A stretch of DNA of 36,862 nucleotides, from the IMG/VR virus record IMGVR_UViG_3300018424_000077, positions 1 to 36,862 of that record; one strand, given 5' to 3'. Position 1 is the first letter of the stretch. Each line of letters begins with the position of its first letter. Below are positions 36,501 to 36,862 of the stretch, piece by piece. The stretch comes from a virus. A program made the translations under genes and the position numbers. Below the pieces are notes generated by a model. It saw only the letters and a list, made by a program, of their open reading frames with translations, was not told the DNA's origin and searched no databases.

Positions 36501-36862
36501 CATTGGTAAGAGTTATATCCAAGAAATCTGGCATCGAAACGTTTGCAGTTGGCAAAGACGCTGCATTGTATCCAGAACCTTTATTGCTAATGGATACATT
36601 GGATAAAGAACCAGAGATAGTTGCTACAGCAGTTGCACCAGAACCAGATCTGGTAGTTCCACTAACTTTTGGAAGAGATGCATAATTTCTACCTGCATCA
36701 CCGATGTTGAGTTTGGCAATACCACCAGTTGGATATACCGAATTTGTAGTGTATGACATTTCTGCAGCAACTCCAGAATATCCAGATTCTGGTTCAATTG
36801 CTACATCATAAGTAACTGTTGTGTTAGTTTTGGACTTGACTGTATTAAGTCCAGTGAGTGGA
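30499..36862 (-). CDS. Giant modular baseplate/structural protein, N-terminus beyond the window (gene 7 position)
   Basis: At least 2120 residues are present. The methionine at 36757-36759 is not the likely start: the frame stays open to the edge and reads LTGLNTVKSKTNTTVTYDVA, EPESGYSGVAAE just before it. Contents in order: GxGY repeats (about 36750-35280) with F..GE modules (near 36360-36500 and 34740-34955), a LATSLANANAG beta module (about 35000-35260), a structural core (WWVQNPVQTPPSTFSGQTFI), the alpha-helical cysteine cassette (about 31960-34140), and three VNG-type repeats such as LFIFVNGVFQEPGISYELNG. The C-terminal domain contains RPFHPVHVERKQRNRLISNS and ends GLEVRQRSL. It precedes gp8 as gene 7 does in T4, so a wedge-initiator or rim role is inferred from order, not from sequence similarity. 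Confidence 0.87.
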   Translation of the reverse strand, partial: PLTGLNTVKSKTNTTVTYDVAIEPESGYSGVAAEMSYTTNSVYPTGGIAKLNIGDAGRNYASLPKVSGTTRSGSGATAVATISGSLSNVSISNKGSGYNAASLPTANVSMPDFLDITLTNVFGSFVPNEIVISQETQGIQTARGRVISWNPLTSVLRLKPLRNTRQGAALNGFIMFTNNNANTNKIISSDSSADISSISGTQAQVAAVVPSTGPDVGRVSEIVINNGGSNYRTAPEIIMSDPYYGLVSTVGTITQNTNGQFTASTSFTEVSQKSVAPTGGIDVEFTIVTDGSGDISTVTVTDGGSTYALGDVITISGASLGGVDTTDDVTVTVSALTHNDVVQFATKINASVDSITVTNSGSGYLSAPDIKVTGGNGIDAKFNALLVNEGVSTINIENAGQQYTSAPVVNIEQDLGSGASILLKSSNLGEIVKISGDNITYNYSHDTTLKPELNTTYNLQLIRTQIIDYLDVIDGGSSFVSVPEIILEGGSGSLFDLDAVIENEVIQEVKVVNPGRGFFSAPTVKAKVTHQFVAIKSSSTLNFPYNTKIPTGTAVTLNVSQGVLPSPLNTTTTYYAVAATVANGLGDNQIRLATSLANANAGTTIVFTTDPVGGANGQTVFSLSTTDLGDKIKAYMKPANFQVGERIFQGASNTSFTASGFIKNWDPNGRVVSVEITSGEFKVGEPVFGQESSAFGAIHSFERAEATFEVSPISISSQRFERTTGVLDLNEQRLYDSDRFQEFSYNVSSSININDWRNPLKFAAHPAGFKVVGTQIISESTAKLYRPSSFKNLSSTSQFDWWVQNPVQTPPSTFSGQTFIFPKPQAKNVGKLSLINNFALGKPDYTAAVPTEVELLGRQLLDIQKILTCVAYKIDKTDDRTVSFDASDSNVVNISNNQITLTNHGFVEGQRVTYNAGGDRFQDARDLIIANIDYIVEETIGALNANYPSLSYTQATCARDTRLVVVAWANDLRYGGNYFTVEATNSYVGQVAPVSDRAADARNLLRANKEFIAEEAVGRMLQDPTVGLPSGFPGVPGGSQNCIDDVVDFIESLSYNVAYGGNSEVYDAANLYVGTVHLDGEEPQAVKTFEIAETLCVDVINNVAITAQHTSRTQFIDNTITNVVGGCTDVVSSMDTLFTILTDAISNDNLTGVTRVAPSSSTLHIGGEETETIFAYNKARDLVLLAINNNLPAGTYTDITPYVDASITNDSNNCANVQSAITTLAAIITEGIDNPGTIPNEDRGNYPQQRTGTSIGGLTSGDPYFIKYVDANTIELAATSGGSAINFSAIGEGVGHQLNVKADGVNTKFKLRTANSDISTKIGKTAAKSQLFVIINGIVQNPQNYTFANDIITFSTAPLDGSEFLMMYYDRASYTSSFQLDQIGDEIKTFDLTDGLVPGYGYTDGSYTDVPLVNKRGSGTGATADITVSGTRVTNVVINNAGNGYTSDDIVGVSDLTTGAGSDPLGTWNYHRVADAARLIRLNTNFIATTAYGRMINDPANSGFTNPDVTKCIRDTKLIIEAVADNVEFGGNDATYDAAKTYVGSAHLTGEEDESVEVYNHARDICREVMRNITVTTNSETVGSQVTDNTITDDSGDSTYDTSDCADIASTITTLFGIVSTAIGSTGSPGNLNSITRQAAYIPEFQVKIDQVTFDGTDTTFTALVGGSSYSLPASDNFLIFLNSTLQVKGSDESYTYTGSNITFNEAPLPGMDFYGFYFGKLTLLDTIAPFFDNTKKTFILKNNAQPFSLESDNPAVNASNNLFIFVNGVFQEPGISYELNGAIIEFTEAPRAGSTCELYIYTGSSTDILLENTYNSIDPDDILQVASEGDERRLAVVSSSSTVDTYEYTSLRPTVAEFTATVVGGEVVAVNIINPGSNYEVPPILVFTGGDGDGASAQTVIEEGSGRVIGVVNLNGGAGYTSTPIVRPFHPVHVERKQRNRLISNSLPLAGAYVIADSTSSDTTIELSSSEWNSTQAIGFPDEGELMVKYFDNGNAKLERILYGAVNRSTDIFTVATGGRGYGGTTAGTLTCYAGNYTVQANGRDVELDITNTGVLGAHPYVQGGTIYVNGTSGTFTADGEYTITNVSGNTLTITMTAALTANDSGTFRIGLEVRQRSL
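31440..32870 (-). repeat. Three VNG...G..ITF.EAP..G repeats in the right-edge giant
   Basis: Three diverged copies of a roughly 45-residue beta unit are encoded. At about 32740-32870 the elements are LFVIINGIVQNPQNYTFAND and ITFSTAPLDGSEF. At about 31700-31840 they are FLIFLNSTLQ and SNITFNEAPLPGMDF. At about 31440-31580 they are LFIFVNGVFQEPGISYELNG and IIEFTEAPRAGSTC. Similar units are familiar from other phage structural proteins. The second helical unit of the cassette lies between copies one and two. Confidence 0.8.
31960..34140 (-). repeat. Alpha-helical cysteine/GGN cassette (copy in the right-edge giant)
   Basis: Three A-type helices carry cysteines at 33991-33993 (CARDTRLVVVAW), 33735-33737 (CIDDVVDFIESL) and 32326-32328 (CIRDTKLIIEAV). 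Each is followed by a GGN motif (LRYGGNYF, VAYGGNSEVYDAANLY, VEFGGNDATYDAAKTY). Three B-type helices carry cysteines at 33481-33483 (CTDVVSSMDTL), 33220-33222 (CANVQSAITTL) and 32046-32048 (CADIASTITTL). Linking helices contain FIAEEAVGRML, HLDGEE and YNKARD or YNHARD. The A-A-B-B-A-B order equals that in the 3369-residue protein. Beta modules interrupt the helical units. Confidence 0.8.

Noticed and set aside
36757-36759. ATG as the start of the right-edge giant
   Set aside because: The frame is open to the edge with coding-like residues and there is no stop between; this is probably an internal methionine.

Overview
The window is a densely packed block of virion structural genes from a tailed phage of the T4-like (myovirus) type, most likely a marine cyanophage. 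All credible genes lie on the minus strand, so transcription runs from the high-coordinate end to the low one. Three things support this reading. (1) The 504-residue protein at 28962-30476 is a homologue of the T4 baseplate wedge protein gp8. (2) A 2219-residue protein starts with the DUF4815-type signature familiar from cyanophage structural proteins. (3) Late-promoter octamers of the T4 type (TATAAATA) sit at gene junctions. The host is inferred (Synechococcus or Prochlorococcus); no photosynthesis or other host-marker gene falls inside the window.

Layout in transcription order. First comes a giant baseplate/structural protein whose start lies beyond the right edge (30499 to the edge, at least 2120 residues), in the place T4 uses for gene 7. 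It is followed by gp8 (28962-30476) and the DUF4815-type giant (22302-28961). A run of small genes follows: a 74-residue coiled-coil protein, a 112-residue beta-sandwich protein, a 73-residue fibre-tip-like protein, a 558-residue fibre-like protein and a 68-residue coiled-coil protein. Then come two giant fibre-like proteins of 2410 residues (12421-19653) and 3369 residues (1735-11844), separated by a 177-residue protein. Last are a 287-residue protein with a fibrinogen/intelectin-like domain, a 2-oxoglutarate/Fe(II) oxygenase of 235 residues, and the beginning of one more gene that runs off the left edge. Gene spacing is minimal: junctions overlap, abut or leave at most about 35 bases, so there is no intergenic stretch worth the name. 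I saw no RNA gene, insertion sequence, CRISPR array, attachment site or convincing terminator.

The striking feature is modularity. The five large proteins draw on a small common set of domains: short beta repeats with a GxGY turn, a beta module with HGL and DGxY motifs, a beta module with HGL/IGGL/YYV/IKLA motifs, an F-x-x-GE-x-V-x-G beta module, and an alpha-helical cassette with paired cysteines and a GGN..YDAA motif. These are combined with right-handed beta-helix, LamG-like lectin, LDG-type fibre repeats and an intelectin-like domain. In the right-edge giant the helical cassette appears to split one of the beta modules, and gp8 itself carries two of the modules inside the conserved T4 framework. 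The likely joint job of the genes is to build the baseplate rim and host-contacting fibres; the oxygenase could modify sugars, lipids or proteins, but its target cannot be read from sequence.
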